In this document: positions 18,228-26,985 of the stretch, piece by piece
Numbering within the stretch: position 1 is the first letter of the stretch
Layout of the letters: each line of letters begins with the position of its first letter
NCBI RefSeq assembly: GCF_009827335.1
Contig: NZ_WTYH01000001.1
Span: forward strand, 930,001 to 994,000
Origin: Aurantiacibacter arachoides
Lineage (GTDB): Bacteria > Pseudomonadota > Alphaproteobacteria > Sphingomonadales > Sphingomonadaceae
Direction of reading: 5' to 3'
Length of the DNA stretch: 64,000 nucleotides
Program-made: the position numbers and the translations under genes
The notes under the pieces: generated by a model
The model's input: only the letters and a program-made list of their open reading frames with translations
What the model was told of the DNA's origin: nothing
Database searches by the model: none

Positions 18228-18405
18228 AGGCCTCTCGGGAGCGACGCAGTAGCGCAGTCGTTTTGTGACCAGCAAGACTGCCCGCGCCAAGTTCCGCGCG
18301 AATGACACGGAACTGTTCGACCCCATAACGTACCGATACGTAGGCAGAGTAGATGGCGTAGGCGGCCACCAGACCGAAGAACAGCGAAACCGCAATAGCC
18401 ATCAT
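18205..18405 (-). CDS. Small membrane protein behind a double LexA box
   Basis: A 66-residue protein starting MMAIAVSLFFG. An AAGGA ribosome site lies 8 bases before the first ATG (18405), which supports both the gene and the start. One transmembrane helix spans about residues 3-22; the remaining 44 residues are basic and probably cytoplasmic ([28 protein letters not shown]). It overlaps the 3' end of pssA by 23 bp, tail to tail. Upstream on its strand, two GTTC-N7-GTTC boxes flank a TTGACG -35, so it is probably repressed by LexA and induced by DNA damage (inference). I do not recognise the family. A division inhibitor or similar membrane effector, as Caulobacter SidA is, would fit the context but is unproven. 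Confidence 0.65.
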   Translation of the reverse strand: MMAIAVSLFFGLVAAYAIYSAYVSVRYGVEQFRVIRAELGAGSLAGHKTTALLRRSREASTRAVAS

Positions 18406-18492
18406 CGTCCAAATCCTTGTGCGAGGCCGGAAGCCTATAAGCAAAATCTAACATGGCGGCGAAAGGTTCCCGTTTCCGCCATTCCTGACACC

Positions 18493-18521
18493 TCTGTTCC
18501 ATTTATGTTCTAGCGCGTCAA
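18493..18521 (-). promoter_or_regulatory. Candidate SOS-controlled promoter of the small membrane protein
   Basis: Read on the minus strand: TTGACG (18521-18516), 17-bp spacer, AACAGA (18498-18493). The -35 lies between two LexA boxes and the spacer contains one of them, the geometry expected for LexA repression. The -10 is weak. Confidence 0.5.
18496..18510. promoter_or_regulatory. LexA (SOS) box 1, GTTC-N7-GTTC
   Basis: GTTCCATTTATGTTC matches the alphaproteobacterial LexA operator GTTC-N7-GTTC exactly. It is 33 bp (three helical turns, start to start) from the second box and 91 bp upstream of the small-protein start. Confidence 0.75.
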
Positions 18522-18528
18522 GGCATTT

Positions 18529-18543
18529 GTTCCGCTTGTGTTC
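18529..18543. promoter_or_regulatory. LexA (SOS) box 2, GTTC-N7-GTTC
   Basis: GTTCCGCTTGTGTTC is a second exact match in the same orientation as box 1, with the -35 hexamer of the minus-strand promoter lying between them. Two exact boxes this close are most unlikely by chance. Confidence 0.75.
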
Positions 18544-18826
18544 CAGCCTGCGCAATCAGGTGCGGCCGATCGTACAATCCGTAAACCGGGGCGCGCGGTC
18601 GGCTGGTCTTTGATTTTCACCATCTCATCGCGAAGTGGCGTAATTCCCTACTGGTAAATGCCGTTAGCTTGGCGTAGGGGCGCTCCCGCCGAGGTCCATT
18701 GCATCGACGCAACTGGCCGCGAATCGGCAAATTCACATGGAAGGCACATATCCCGGTGCCGCCTGCGGTAGTCTTGCCGCGGCCGGTTCCCCGCCCTCCA
18801 GAGGTATAACCGGAAGGAATTTTATT

Positions 18827-19618
18827 ATGGCGGCTCCTACCGTCACCATGCAGCAATTGATCGAGGCCGGCGTTCACTTCGGCCACCAGTCCCACCGCTG
18901 GAACCCGCGGATGAAGCCGTATATCTTCGGCGCCCGCAACGGTGTGCACATCATCGACCTGTCGCAGACCGTGCCCCTGATGGCGCGTGCGCTCGACTTC
19001 GTGCAGCAGACCGTCCGCGCGGGCGGCAAGGTCCTGTTCGTCGGCACCAAGCGTCAGGCGCAGGAGCCGATTGCCCAGGCTGCGCGAGCCTGTGGCCAGC
19101 ACTATGTCAACCATCGCTGGCTGGGCGGGATGCTCACCAACTGGAAGACTATTTCAGAGCGCATCAAGCACCTCAAGGCGCTGGAAGAGCAACTTTCCGG
19201 TGAGGCGACCGGCCTGACCAAGAAGGAACGCCTTAACCTCACGCGCAAGAAGGAAAAGCTGGAGCTTTCCCTCGGCGGCATTCGCGACATGGGCGGCGTG
19301 CCCGACGTGATGTTCGTGATCGACGCCAACAAGGAAGACCTGGCGATCAAGGAAGCCAACGTGCTCGGCATTCCGGTCGTCGCGATCCTCGATACCAACG
19401 TCGATCCGGAAGGCATCGCCTTCCCGATCCCCGGCAACGACGATGCCAGCCGCGCCGTGCGCCTGTATTGCGATGCTGTCGCCCAGGCCGCCACCAAGGG
19501 CCGCGGCGAGGGTGTGGTCGATTCGGGCACCGACATCGGTGCGATGGATGCTCCTCCAGCCGAGACCCAGGATGCTGCCGCCGAGCCGGCCGCCGAGGAA
19601 GCCAAGGCCGACGCCTGA
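18827..19618 (+). CDS. rpsB: 30S ribosomal protein S2
   Basis: A 263-residue ribosomal protein S2. The N-terminal signature [20 protein letters not shown] and the second signature region [19 protein letters not shown] are clear, followed by [23 protein letters not shown]. The Ala/Glu-rich extension at the C-terminus is usual in alphaproteobacteria. A strong GGAAGGAA at 18812 selects the ATG at 18827. tsf follows after about 106 bp that contain a long GC hairpin. Confidence 0.97.
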   Translation: MAAPTVTMQQLIEAGVHFGHQSHRWNPRMKPYIFGARNGVHIIDLSQTVPLMARALDFVQQTVRAGGKVLFVGTKRQAQEPIAQAARACGQHYVNHRWLGGMLTNWKTISERIKHLKALEEQLSGEATGLTKKERLNLTRKKEKLELSLGGIRDMGGVPDVMFVIDANKEDLAIKEANVLGIPVVAILDTNVDPEGIAFPIPGNDDASRAVRLYCDAVAQAATKGRGEGVVDSGTDIGAMDAPPAETQDAAAEPAAEEAKADA

Positions 19619-19671
19619 TCGCTCCCCGCCGCGCGGTGCGCCTGCGCCCGCGTAACATGAATACCCATCAA

Positions 19672-19699
19672 GGCGCCGGTCCGATCGCGGACCGGCGCC
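19672..19699 (+). promoter_or_regulatory. GC-rich hairpin between rpsB and tsf
   Basis: GGCGCCGGTCCG and CGGACCGGCGCC form a perfect 12-bp stem with an ATCG loop, followed by only a short T stretch (GATTTC). It looks like an attenuator or mRNA-processing barrier rather than a full terminator, and would set the S2 to EF-Ts ratio. Confidence 0.55.
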
Positions 19700-19724
19700 G
19701 CATGATTTCAAAAAGGACTACAAC

Positions 19725-20651
19725 ATGGCTGCTTTTACCGCCTCCGACGTAAAGGCCCTGCGCGAGAAGACTGGCGCGGGCATGATGGACGCCAAGAAGG
19801 CGCTCGAGGAATCGAACGGCGATATCGAGGCCGCGGTCGACGCGCTGCGCGCCAAGGGTCTGGCCACCGCCCAGAAGAAGTCGAGCCGCACCGCGGCCGA
19901 GGGCCTCGTCGGCGTCGCCGTCGAAGGCACGAAGGGCGTGGCCGTCGAGGTCAATTCCGAAACCGATTTCGTCGCCAAGAACGACAAGTTCCAGGATTTC
20001 GTGCGCAAGACCACCGAGGTCGCGCTCGGCACTTCCGGCGATGACGTGGACGCGCTGAAGAGCGCGGCCTATCCCGACGGTGGCACCGTGTCCGACAAGC
20101 TGACCGACAACGTCGCCACCATCGGTGAGAACCAGCAGGTCCGCCGGATGAAGAGCGTGAGTGTCGAGCACGGCGTTATCGTGCCCTACATGCACAACGC
20201 CGCCGCGCCGAACCTCGGCAAGATCGGCGTGCTCGTCGCGCTCGAGAGCGAGGCCGATGCGGACAAGCTCGAGGCGCTGGGCAAGCAGCTTGCCATGCAC
20301 ATCGCCGCGGCCTTTCCGCAGGCGCTGACCGCCGATGACCTCGACGCCGACGTGATCGCGCGCGAGCACAAGATTGCCGCGGAAAAGGCGTCCGAAACGG
20401 GCAAGCCCGACGACGTGCAGGCCAAGATGGTCGATGGCGCGATCAAGAAGTTCGCCAAGGAAAACGCGCTGCTCAGCCAGGTGTTCGTGATGGACAACAA
20501 GACCCCGATCGAACAGGTCGTCGCCGCCGCCGCCAAGGATGCCGGAAAGCCCATCGTGCTGAAGGATTACGTCCGCTTCCAGCTCGGCGAAGGCATCGAA
20601 AAGGAAGAGAGCGACTTTGCCGCAGAGGTTGCCGCAGCCGTAAAGGGCTGA
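19725..20651 (+). CDS. tsf: Translation elongation factor Ts
   Basis: A 308-residue guanine-nucleotide exchange factor for EF-Tu. The UBA-like N-terminal domain contains [16 protein letters not shown], the core the TDFVAKN motif that inserts into EF-Tu ([12 protein letters not shown]). The C-terminal segment is the standard dimerization and helical end ([10 protein letters not shown]...). An AAAAGGA ribosome site lies just before the ATG. A strong terminator closes the rpsB-tsf unit. Confidence 0.97.
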   Translation: MAAFTASDVKALREKTGAGMMDAKKALEESNGDIEAAVDALRAKGLATAQKKSSRTAAEGLVGVAVEGTKGVAVEVNSETDFVAKNDKFQDFVRKTTEVALGTSGDDVDALKSAAYPDGGTVSDKLTDNVATIGENQQVRRMKSVSVEHGVIVPYMHNAAAPNLGKIGVLVALESEADADKLEALGKQLAMHIAAAFPQALTADDLDADVIAREHKIAAEKASETGKPDDVQAKMVDGAIKKFAKENALLSQVFVMDNKTPIEQVVAAAAKDAGKPIVLKDYVRFQLGEGIEKEESDFAAEVAAAVKG

Positions 20652-20675
20652 TCGCTCTTTTAACGCGTTCGAAAA

Positions 20676-20708
20676 GGCCGCCGGGGTTCGTGCCCCGGCG
20701 GCCTTTTT
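20676..20708 (+). terminator. Rho-independent terminator of rpsB-tsf
   Basis: GGCCGCCGGGG and CCCCGGCGGCC make a perfect 11-bp stem with a TTCGTG loop, followed by TTTTT. Confidence 0.93.
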
Positions 20709-20720
20709 CATGTCCGGCGA

Positions 20721-21551
20721 CTAGCGCGGGCCCAGTTCGATCAGCCAGATTTCGGGATGGGTGAACAATCGCAGCGGAATCAGGCTGGTCCCAAGCCCCG
20801 CACCCACGATTACCGTCTGCCCGCGCTCCACTGTTCGCCCGCAGCCGAAGCGGTCGCCATAGCGCGACAGGTGCGCGGGCGCGCCGCCCCAGGGATAGGC
20901 GATCTGGCCGCAATGGGTGTGCCCGGCGAGCAGCAGCGACACGTCATCCGGCATCTGCGGAAAGACATCCGGGCTGTGCGTCAGCACCAGCCGCCCGCCG
21001 GCCAACCCGCGCATCGCTTCTATCGTCGCGGGCATAGCGTCGCGCCGGGTGTACGGATCGTCCACCCCGCCGATTGCCAGCGGCCCGACCTGCACGGCTG
21101 AATTCTGCAACACCCGGATTCCGTGCAGGTCGAGCTCCCGCCGGAGCCCAGGCCAGTCGAACCAGTGATCGTGGTTGCCGGGCGCTACGACGACGCCCAG
21201 CGGTGCGGTCAGATTCCCTAGCGGGGCGACGATCTCCTGCGGCGTGTAGACATGGGTCGCCGTGGACTTTTCGCTCACAAGGTCGCCTGCGATCAGGACG
21301 ATGTCCGGCCGCAGCGCATTGATCTGCTCGACGATGCGTTGCAGCCGTTCGAGCGGCATGTCCGGCCCGGCGACGTGGATGTCCGAGATCAGCGCCGCGG
21401 TGATCGGCGGCGTGCCTGCCGGATAGCCGGCCAGCGCCACCCGGGCGCGCAAGACTTCGGGATTGCGCGTGGTGTCGTGCCAGCCCTTGGCACCCAGGGC
21501 GATTGCCAGGACGAGCATGAAGGTCGCGATGGCTTTCCAATGCTGCACCAT
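20721..21551 (-). CDS. Membrane-anchored metallophosphoesterase (YkuE-like)
   Basis: A 276-residue calcineurin-like phosphoesterase. An N-terminal signal anchor ([17 protein letters not shown]) precedes the dinuclear-metal motifs in order: ISDIHV (D-x-H), IAGDLV (GD), GNHDHW (GNHD), VLTHSPDVF (H) and AGHTHCGQI (GHTH). Proteins of this type act at the outer face of the inner membrane on phosphodiesters or lipid substrates; the substrate here is unknown. ATG 21551 is preferred over an upstream in-frame TTG. It is convergent with tsf and shares the intergenic terminator region. Confidence 0.9.
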   Translation of the reverse strand: MVQHWKAIATFMLVLAIALGAKGWHDTTRNPEVLRARVALAGYPAGTPPITAALISDIHVAGPDMPLERLQRIVEQINALRPDIVLIAGDLVSEKSTATHVYTPQEIVAPLGNLTAPLGVVVAPGNHDHWFDWPGLRRELDLHGIRVLQNSAVQVGPLAIGGVDDPYTRRDAMPATIEAMRGLAGGRLVLTHSPDVFPQMPDDVSLLLAGHTHCGQIAYPWGGAPAHLSRYGDRFGCGRTVERGQTVIVGAGLGTSLIPLRLFTHPEIWLIELGPR

Positions 21552-21680
21552 GAAGGGCAAGCTGCGCCAACACGTGCCGGAGGGCAAGACAGCCCGTTAA
21601 AACCGCCGGGGAACACTTGGCAGCGCGCGCCGCTGCCTCTACAGCCCGCGCAACTGCTCCCGAGAGGACGATTTTTCGCA

Positions 21681-22400
21681 ATGCTTCTGCCTGGTACCAA
21701 ACGCATCCTGCTCAAGCTTTCGGGCGAGGTGCTGATGGGCGACCAAGGGTTCGGAATCGATCCGGCGCATGTCCTGCGTCTTGCCGAGGAAGTGAAGGCA
21801 GCCAAGGAGACGGGCCTGCAGATCTGCCTGGTCATCGGCGGGGGCAACATCTTTCGCGGCATGGCGGGCGCCGCGCAGGGCATGGACAGGGCGCAGGCCG
21901 ATTACATGGGTATGCTCGCCACGGTGATGAACGCGCTGGCGATGCAAAATGCGCTGGAGCAGCTGGGCGTCGACACCCGCGTCCAGAGCGCCATCCAGAT
22001 GGACCAGGTGTGCGAGCCGGTGATCCGTCGCCGGGCCGAACGGCATCTGGAAAAAGGGCGCATCGTGATCTTCGCCGCCGGCGTAGGCGCGCCTTATTTT
22101 ACCACCGATTCAGGGGCCGCGCTGCGTGCCGCGGAAATGCGCTGTGATGCGCTGCTTAAGGGCACCAGCGTCGATGGCGTCTACAGCGCCGATCCCAAGA
22201 AGGATCCCGCTGCAACCCGTTACGATACAGTCACCTACGGACAGGTTCTGGCAGAGAACCTGAAGGTGATGGATGCCTCCGCCGTGGCGCTGTGCCGTGA
22301 CAACGACATTCCCATCGTGGTCTTCTCCATCCGTGAGCGCGGCAACGTTGCCCGCGTGCTGGCGGGCGAGGGGACCCAGACACTCGTGCAGAAGGATTAA
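21681..22400 (+). CDS. pyrH: UMP kinase
   Basis: A 239-residue amino-acid-kinase-fold enzyme that phosphorylates UMP to UDP, allosterically controlled by GTP and UTP in the family. Motifs: [60 protein letters not shown] and [11 protein letters not shown]. It opens the conserved run pyrH-frr-uppS-cdsA-dxr-rseP and is separated from frr by 3 bp. The start is at ATG 21681; longer frames run into the divergent region. Confidence 0.97.
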   Translation: MLLPGTKRILLKLSGEVLMGDQGFGIDPAHVLRLAEEVKAAKETGLQICLVIGGGNIFRGMAGAAQGMDRAQADYMGMLATVMNALAMQNALEQLGVDTRVQSAIQMDQVCEPVIRRRAERHLEKGRIVIFAAGVGAPYFTTDSGAALRAAEMRCDALLKGTSVDGVYSADPKKDPAATRYDTVTYGQVLAENLKVMDASAVALCRDNDIPIVVFSIRERGNVARVLAGEGTQTLVQKD

Positions 22401-22403
22401 GCC

Positions 22404-22961
22404 ATGCCCAAGTATGAAAAGGCCGACGTGGAACGCCGCATGGTCGGCGCGGTTGAAAGCCTGAAGGGCGACCTTGGCGGTCTGCGCACGGGCCGCGCCA
22501 ATACCGCGTTGCTCGATCCCGTGGTGGTCGAAGTCTACGGCTCGATGATGCCGATCACGCAGGTTGCCACCGTCTCCGCACCGGAAGCGCGGATGCTGGC
22601 CGTGCAGGTGTGGGACAAGGCCAACGTCAGCGCGGTGGAAAAGGGCATCTCCAAGGCCAACCTTGGCCTCAATCCGATGAGCGATGGCCAGACCATTCGC
22701 CTCCCGCTGCCAGATCTTAATGAAGAGCGGCGTAAGGAACTCGCCAAGCTCGCCAACGACTATGGTGAAAAGGCCAAGATCGCCATCCGCAATGTGCGCC
22801 GCGACGCCAACGATGCGTTGAAGGAAGACGAGAAGAAGAAGGAAATCTCCGAGGACGATCGCAAGCGTCTGGAGGACGAGGTGCAGAAGCTGACCGACAA
22901 GCACGTCGCCGATACCGATGCGACGGTGGAGAAGAAGGTCCAGGAAATCCTGACGCAGTAA
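22404..22961 (+). CDS. frr: Ribosome recycling factor
   Basis: A 185-residue two-domain tRNA mimic that, with EF-G, splits post-termination ribosomes. The pattern is complete: LRTGRANTALLDPVVVEVYGSMMPITQVATVS, the hinge, IRLPLPDLNEERRKELAKLA and the coiled-coil end. Co-transcribed with pyrH. Confidence 0.97.
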   Translation: MPKYEKADVERRMVGAVESLKGDLGGLRTGRANTALLDPVVVEVYGSMMPITQVATVSAPEARMLAVQVWDKANVSAVEKGISKANLGLNPMSDGQTIRLPLPDLNEERRKELAKLANDYGEKAKIAIRNVRRDANDALKEDEKKKEISEDDRKRLEDEVQKLTDKHVADTDATVEKKVQEILTQ

Positions 22962-22984
22962 GCGTCGGGTTGGTCTTCCCTCTC

Positions 22985-23665
22985 GTGGCCCAAGCCAACT
23001 ATCCCCGTCATGTCGCCATCATCATGGATGGCAACGGGCGCTGGGCGAAAAGCCGCGGCTTGCCGCGTGCGCTCGGCCACAAGGCCGGCGGGGATGCGGT
23101 AAAGCGCACGGTGGAGGCCGCCGGCACGCTGGGGCTGGACTGCCTCACGCTCTACGCCTTTTCCAGCGAGAACTGGAAACGCGAGGAAAGCGAAATTTCC
23201 GATCTGATGAACCTGATGCGACGGTTCATCGAGCGGGAACTGGACGCATTTGTTGCGGAGGGCATCCGCCTGAAGATCATCGGCGATTACCGCGCCTTTG
23301 CCCCGGACATCGTGGAAAAGCTGGACATCGCGCTCGATCGCACCGCGGGCGGCACGCGCACGCTGGCGGTGGCCCTCAATTACGGCGCACAGCAGGAAAT
23401 CGCGCGGGCGGCGCGGCTGGCGGCGGCGGAGGGGGCAATCGACGCCGATGGCATCGAACGCCACCTCTTCACCGCAGACCTGCCGCCGCTGGACCTGCTG
23501 ATCCGCACCAGTGGCGAGGTGCGCCTGTCGAACTTCTTGCTGTGGCAATCGGCCTATGCCGAAATGCTGTTCACCGATGTGCTATGGCCTGATTTCGGCG
23601 AAGACCATCTGCGCGCGGCCTGCGAAGCGTTCGCCACGAGGGAGCGACGCTATGGCGGACGCTGA
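22985..23665 (+). CDS. uppS: Isoprenyl transferase (undecaprenyl diphosphate synthase)
   Basis: A 226-residue cis-prenyltransferase making C55-PP, the lipid carrier for peptidoglycan and surface glycans. Catalytic Asp is in HVAIIMDGNGRWA; further signatures are YAFSSENWKR and RTSGEVRLSNFLLWQSAYAE. GTG 22985 gives a family-like N-terminus; TTG 22970 would add five residues. It overlaps cdsA by 14 bp, suggesting translational coupling. Confidence 0.95.
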   Translation: MAQANYPRHVAIIMDGNGRWAKSRGLPRALGHKAGGDAVKRTVEAAGTLGLDCLTLYAFSSENWKREESEISDLMNLMRRFIERELDAFVAEGIRLKIIGDYRAFAPDIVEKLDIALDRTAGGTRTLAVALNYGAQQEIARAARLAAAEGAIDADGIERHLFTADLPPLDLLIRTSGEVRLSNFLLWQSAYAEMLFTDVLWPDFGEDHLRAACEAFATRERRYGGR

Positions 23666-24473
23666 CATCGGCGGACTGGACGAGCTCGACGACCTGGAAG
23701 GCTTCGAACTGCTGCCGGAACCGCGCCGTCGCGACCGGATCAAGTCGCTGGCGAAAAAGGCCTTGCCGGTGCCGCTGTGGGTGCGCACCAGCGACCTGCC
23801 CAAACGGGCCGCGAGCGCGCTTGTGATGCTGGCCGTGGCGGGGCTGGGGCTGTCGCTGGGCGGCATCGTGTGGGACGCCTTCATCATCCTTGTCGCGCTG
23901 ATCTGTTTTGCCGAACTGGCGCGGCTGGTCTGGCGGGCTACGCGCAACCCGCTGGGCCGCGTGCTCGGTCTGCTGGCGGGCGCGGGTTACATCGGTGTGG
24001 CGACCGCCGTGTTAACGGGGCTTGGCGACTTCCTTCTCATCCTGGCGCTCGGGGTGACGATCTTTACCGACACCGGCGCCTATTTCAGCGGCCGCACCAT
24101 CGGCGGGCCCAAGATCGCCCCGCGCATCAGCCCGTCGAAGACCTGGGCGGGGCTGGCTGGCGGCATGATCGCCTCGGGCGCTTGGGTGGTCGGCTGGGTG
24201 CTGGCGATCGACCGGGGACCCGCCTGGCTTGGCCCGCGGTTCGAACTCGGGCTGAACCTCAATGCGACTAATCTGTTAGCCTGTATTGCGCTTGGCGCCG
24301 GGCTGGCCATTATCGCGCAGATGGGAGACTTTTTCGAAAGTTGGCTTAAACGCCGGGCACACATGAAGGATTCGTCCAACCTGATCCCCGGTCACGGCGG
24401 CGTTTTCGACCGGGTCGATGGCCTGTTGCCCGTCACCATCGCCATCGCTGGTCTTGGCGCAGCGCTGGTCTAG
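23652..24473 (+). CDS. cdsA: Phosphatidate cytidylyltransferase
   Basis: A 273-residue polytopic membrane enzyme that makes CDP-diacylglycerol from phosphatidic acid and CTP. The signature near the C-terminus reads KRRAHMKDSSNLIPGHGG followed by the metal-binding DRVD. The N-terminal 35 residues are acidic (DELDDLEGFELLPEP). It provides the precursor for PssA and PgsA, both encoded in this window. Confidence 0.95.
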   Translation: MADADIGGLDELDDLEGFELLPEPRRRDRIKSLAKKALPVPLWVRTSDLPKRAASALVMLAVAGLGLSLGGIVWDAFIILVALICFAELARLVWRATRNPLGRVLGLLAGAGYIGVATAVLTGLGDFLLILALGVTIFTDTGAYFSGRTIGGPKIAPRISPSKTWAGLAGGMIASGAWVVGWVLAIDRGPAWLGPRFELGLNLNATNLLACIALGAGLAIIAQMGDFFESWLKRRAHMKDSSNLIPGHGGVFDRVDGLLPVTIAIAGLGAALV

Positions 24474-24479
24474 CCCCGG

Positions 24480-25634
24480 ATGACGCGCAGTATATCCCTT
24501 CTCGGAGCGACCGGGTCGATCGGCGATTCGACGCTCGCCCTGATCCGCTCGCAGCCTGACCTGTGGCGGGTGGTGGCGCTTACCGCCAACTGCTCGGCGG
24601 AAAAGCTGGCGCGGCTGGCGCGCGAATTCGGCGCCGAGATCGCCGTGGTCGGCGACGAGGGATGCCTGGACGAGCTGCGCGAGCATCTGGCGGGATCGGG
24701 CATCGAGGCCGCTGGCGGGGCCGAGGCCCTGTGCGCGGCCGCAGCGCGCCCGGCCGACATTACCGTTGCCGCCATCGTCGGCTGCGCCGGGCTGGCGCCT
24801 ACGATGGCCGCCATCGAGCAGGGCAAGACCGTCGCGCTCGCCAACAAGGAGGCGCTGGTCAGCGCGGGCGAGGTGATGACGGCCAAGGTGGCGGCTCATG
24901 GCACCACGCTCCTGCCGGTCGACAGCGAACACAACGCCATCTTCCAGTGCCTGCAGGGCAATGACCTGGCAGACGTGCGCTGGATCACTCTCACGGCCAG
25001 CGGCGGGCCCCTGCGCACCAGGACGCTGGCCGAACTTGACGCGGTGACGCCTGCCCAGGCGGTGGCCCATCCCAACTGGGACATGGGCGCCAAGATCAGC
25101 GTCGACAGCGCCACGATGTTCAACAAGGGCCTGGAATTCATCGAGGCGCATCACCTGTTTCCGGTCGGGCTGGATCGCCTGCGGATCGTCGTCCACCCGC
25201 AGAGTGTGATCCATTCGATGGTGGAATATCGCGACGGATCGACCCTGGCGCAGCTTGGTCCTTCCGACATGCGCGTGCCCATCGCCTCGACACTCGCCTG
25301 GCCCGCACGCATGGACACCGCCTGCAAGCCGCTCGACCTGACGTCCATCGGAGAGCTCAGCTTCTTCGCCCCTGATGAAGAGCGTTTCCCGGCGACGAGG
25401 CTGGCGCGCGAGGCGGTGCATGCAGGGGGCGGGGCGCCGGCGGTGCTCAATGCCGCGAACGAAGTGGCGGTTGCCGCCTTCCTCGCCGGTCAGATCAGGT
25501 TCACGCAAATTTCGGCAATAGTGGCGCATACCCTCGACAGCTATACGCCGCCCGCACCCCGATCGCTCGATGACGTTCTGGCCATTGACGCCCGGGCACG
25601 CGCACGCGCTGCCGCCATGCTGGAGCATGCCTGA
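24480..25634 (+). CDS. dxr: 1-deoxy-D-xylulose 5-phosphate reductoisomerase
   Basis: A 384-residue NADPH-dependent enzyme, the committed step of the MEP isoprenoid pathway. LLGATGSIGDSTL is the Rossmann start; ALANKEALVSAGE, PVDSEHNAIFQCL (metal-binding Asp and Glu), TASGGPLR and HPNWDMGAKISVDSATMFNKGLE are the active-site blocks. It feeds IspB and UppS in this window. It overlaps rseP by 8 bp. Confidence 0.97.
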   Translation: MTRSISLLGATGSIGDSTLALIRSQPDLWRVVALTANCSAEKLARLAREFGAEIAVVGDEGCLDELREHLAGSGIEAAGGAEALCAAAARPADITVAAIVGCAGLAPTMAAIEQGKTVALANKEALVSAGEVMTAKVAAHGTTLLPVDSEHNAIFQCLQGNDLADVRWITLTASGGPLRTRTLAELDAVTPAQAVAHPNWDMGAKISVDSATMFNKGLEFIEAHHLFPVGLDRLRIVVHPQSVIHSMVEYRDGSTLAQLGPSDMRVPIASTLAWPARMDTACKPLDLTSIGELSFFAPDEERFPATRLAREAVHAGGGAPAVLNAANEVAVAAFLAGQIRFTQISAIVAHTLDSYTPPAPRSLDDVLAIDARARARAAAMLEHA

Positions 25635-26739
25635 CTTGGAATTCGAGAGCCTGCCTTTCTGGATGTACATCGCCGGGTTCCTAGCGATGCTGGCGCCGCT
25701 CGTGGTGCTGCACGAACTTGGTCACTACCTCGTCGGGCGGATGTTCGGCGTGGGGGCGGATGCCTTTTCGGTCGGCTTCGGCAAGGAGGTGGCGGGCTTC
25801 ACCGACAAGCGGGGCACCCGGTGGAAGCTGTCGATGCTGCCGCTGGGCGGTTACGTGCAGTTTCGCGGCGACATGAACCCGGCCAGCATGCCCGATCCCG
25901 ATGCCCCTGCGGGGGCGGACCACTTCCAGTCCGCCGCATTGTGGAAACGCGCGCTGATCGTGGCGGCGGGCCCGGTGACCAACTTCCTGGTCGCGATCGC
26001 CATTCTCGCCAGTTTCAACGCCCTCTACGGCAAGTCGGTGACAGATCCGGTGGTGCAGATCCTGTCCGAAGAGGGTGCCGCAGCCGGAGCCGGGATCGCG
26101 GTTGGTGACCGCATCGTTGCCATCGACGGCCAACGGATCGAGGATTTCTCCCAGATCGGCGGCATCGTGGCGCCCTATCCGGACGAGGAGATGACGTTCC
26201 GGGTCGAACGTGCCGGGCGCACGTTCAACGTGCCGCTGACGGTCGCCAAGCTGGAAGAGGTCGACCGCTTCGGCAACCGGTTCAGCGTCGGGCGCGTCGG
26301 CATCGGTTCGGGCCCGCCATCGTTCGCCCCGGTGGGGCCGGTCGAGGCTGTCGGCCTTGCCTTTGCCCAGACCGGGCAGATCCTTGACATGATGGTCACC
26401 GGCATCTGGCAGATCATCACCGGTCGTCGCTCGGTCGAGGAACTGGGCGGCCCGATCACCATCGCCAAGTTCTCCGGCGAGCAGCTCAGCCTGGGGTTCA
26501 GCCAGTTCGTATGGTTCGCCGCGCTCATCTCAATTAACTTGGCATTCATTAACCTCCTGCCAATTCCCGCCCTAGACGGTGGGCACCTGGCGTTTTACGC
26601 GGTCGAGGCAATCCGCCGTCGGCCAGCCAGTCCCCGCAGTCAGGAGCTTGCGTTTCGAGCCGGTATCGCCGTGGTTTTGGCGCTGATGGTCTTCGTGACG
26701 CTGATCGATATCGCCAAGCTGCCGATCTTCGGCAGTTAG
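25627..26739 (+). CDS. rseP: Site-2 protease RseP (regulator of sigma-E protease)
   Basis: A 370-residue intramembrane zinc metalloprotease. The HELGH zinc motif is in the first transmembrane segment (VVLHELGHYLVG), followed by GFGKEVAGF and the membrane-reentrant segment, a PDZ domain centred on AGAGIAVGDRIVAIDGQRI, and the C-terminal zinc-Asp block NLLPIPALDGGHLAFY. It cleaves anti-sigma factors and remnant signal peptides. The gene sits just before bamA, its usual place. Confidence 0.96.
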   Translation: MPDLEFESLPFWMYIAGFLAMLAPLVVLHELGHYLVGRMFGVGADAFSVGFGKEVAGFTDKRGTRWKLSMLPLGGYVQFRGDMNPASMPDPDAPAGADHFQSAALWKRALIVAAGPVTNFLVAIAILASFNALYGKSVTDPVVQILSEEGAAAGAGIAVGDRIVAIDGQRIEDFSQIGGIVAPYPDEEMTFRVERAGRTFNVPLTVAKLEEVDRFGNRFSVGRVGIGSGPPSFAPVGPVEAVGLAFAQTGQILDMMVTGIWQIITGRRSVEELGGPITIAKFSGEQLSLGFSQFVWFAALISINLAFINLLPIPALDGGHLAFYAVEAIRRRPASPRSQELAFRAGIAVVLALMVFVTLIDIAKLPIFGS

Positions 26740-26985
26740 GCGGGAAACAAGGCAATCTCGACGCGGACGAGTGGCGTATTCCCGATGAAATCCGGACAAA
26801 GCGGGAAGTGCCTGCTTGATTGCCCTCGCGGCATCGGGCAAGGGCGCACTTCGCGTCGCCGGCCGGATTTCTTACCCCCACAGGGCCGGACTGGCCGGGG
26901 AACGGGACGGGTCTATCGCCCGCATGCCGCAGTCGGTGCGGGAATGTCGAAATGGGCCTGCGACGGCCCTTGAATTGGACGGATA

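Larger units (their letters stand above)
18406..18826. other. Divergent intergenic region: SOS promoter (left) and rpsB leader (right)
   Basis: This 421-bp stretch has no convincing gene. The left 140 bp hold the promoter and two LexA boxes for the small minus-strand membrane protein. The right part is the upstream region of rpsB, with a small inverted repeat TTGC-ATCGAC-GCAA near 18698 and a Pyr-rich segment before the GGAAGGAA ribosome site. It is long enough for the autoregulatory leader common before rpsB, but I could not assign the rpsB promoter with confidence. Confidence 0.6.

Noticed and set aside
22970..22984. TTG 22970 as the uppS start
   Set aside because: It lacks a ribosome site and adds residues not typical for the family; GTG 22985 is preferred, though not proven.
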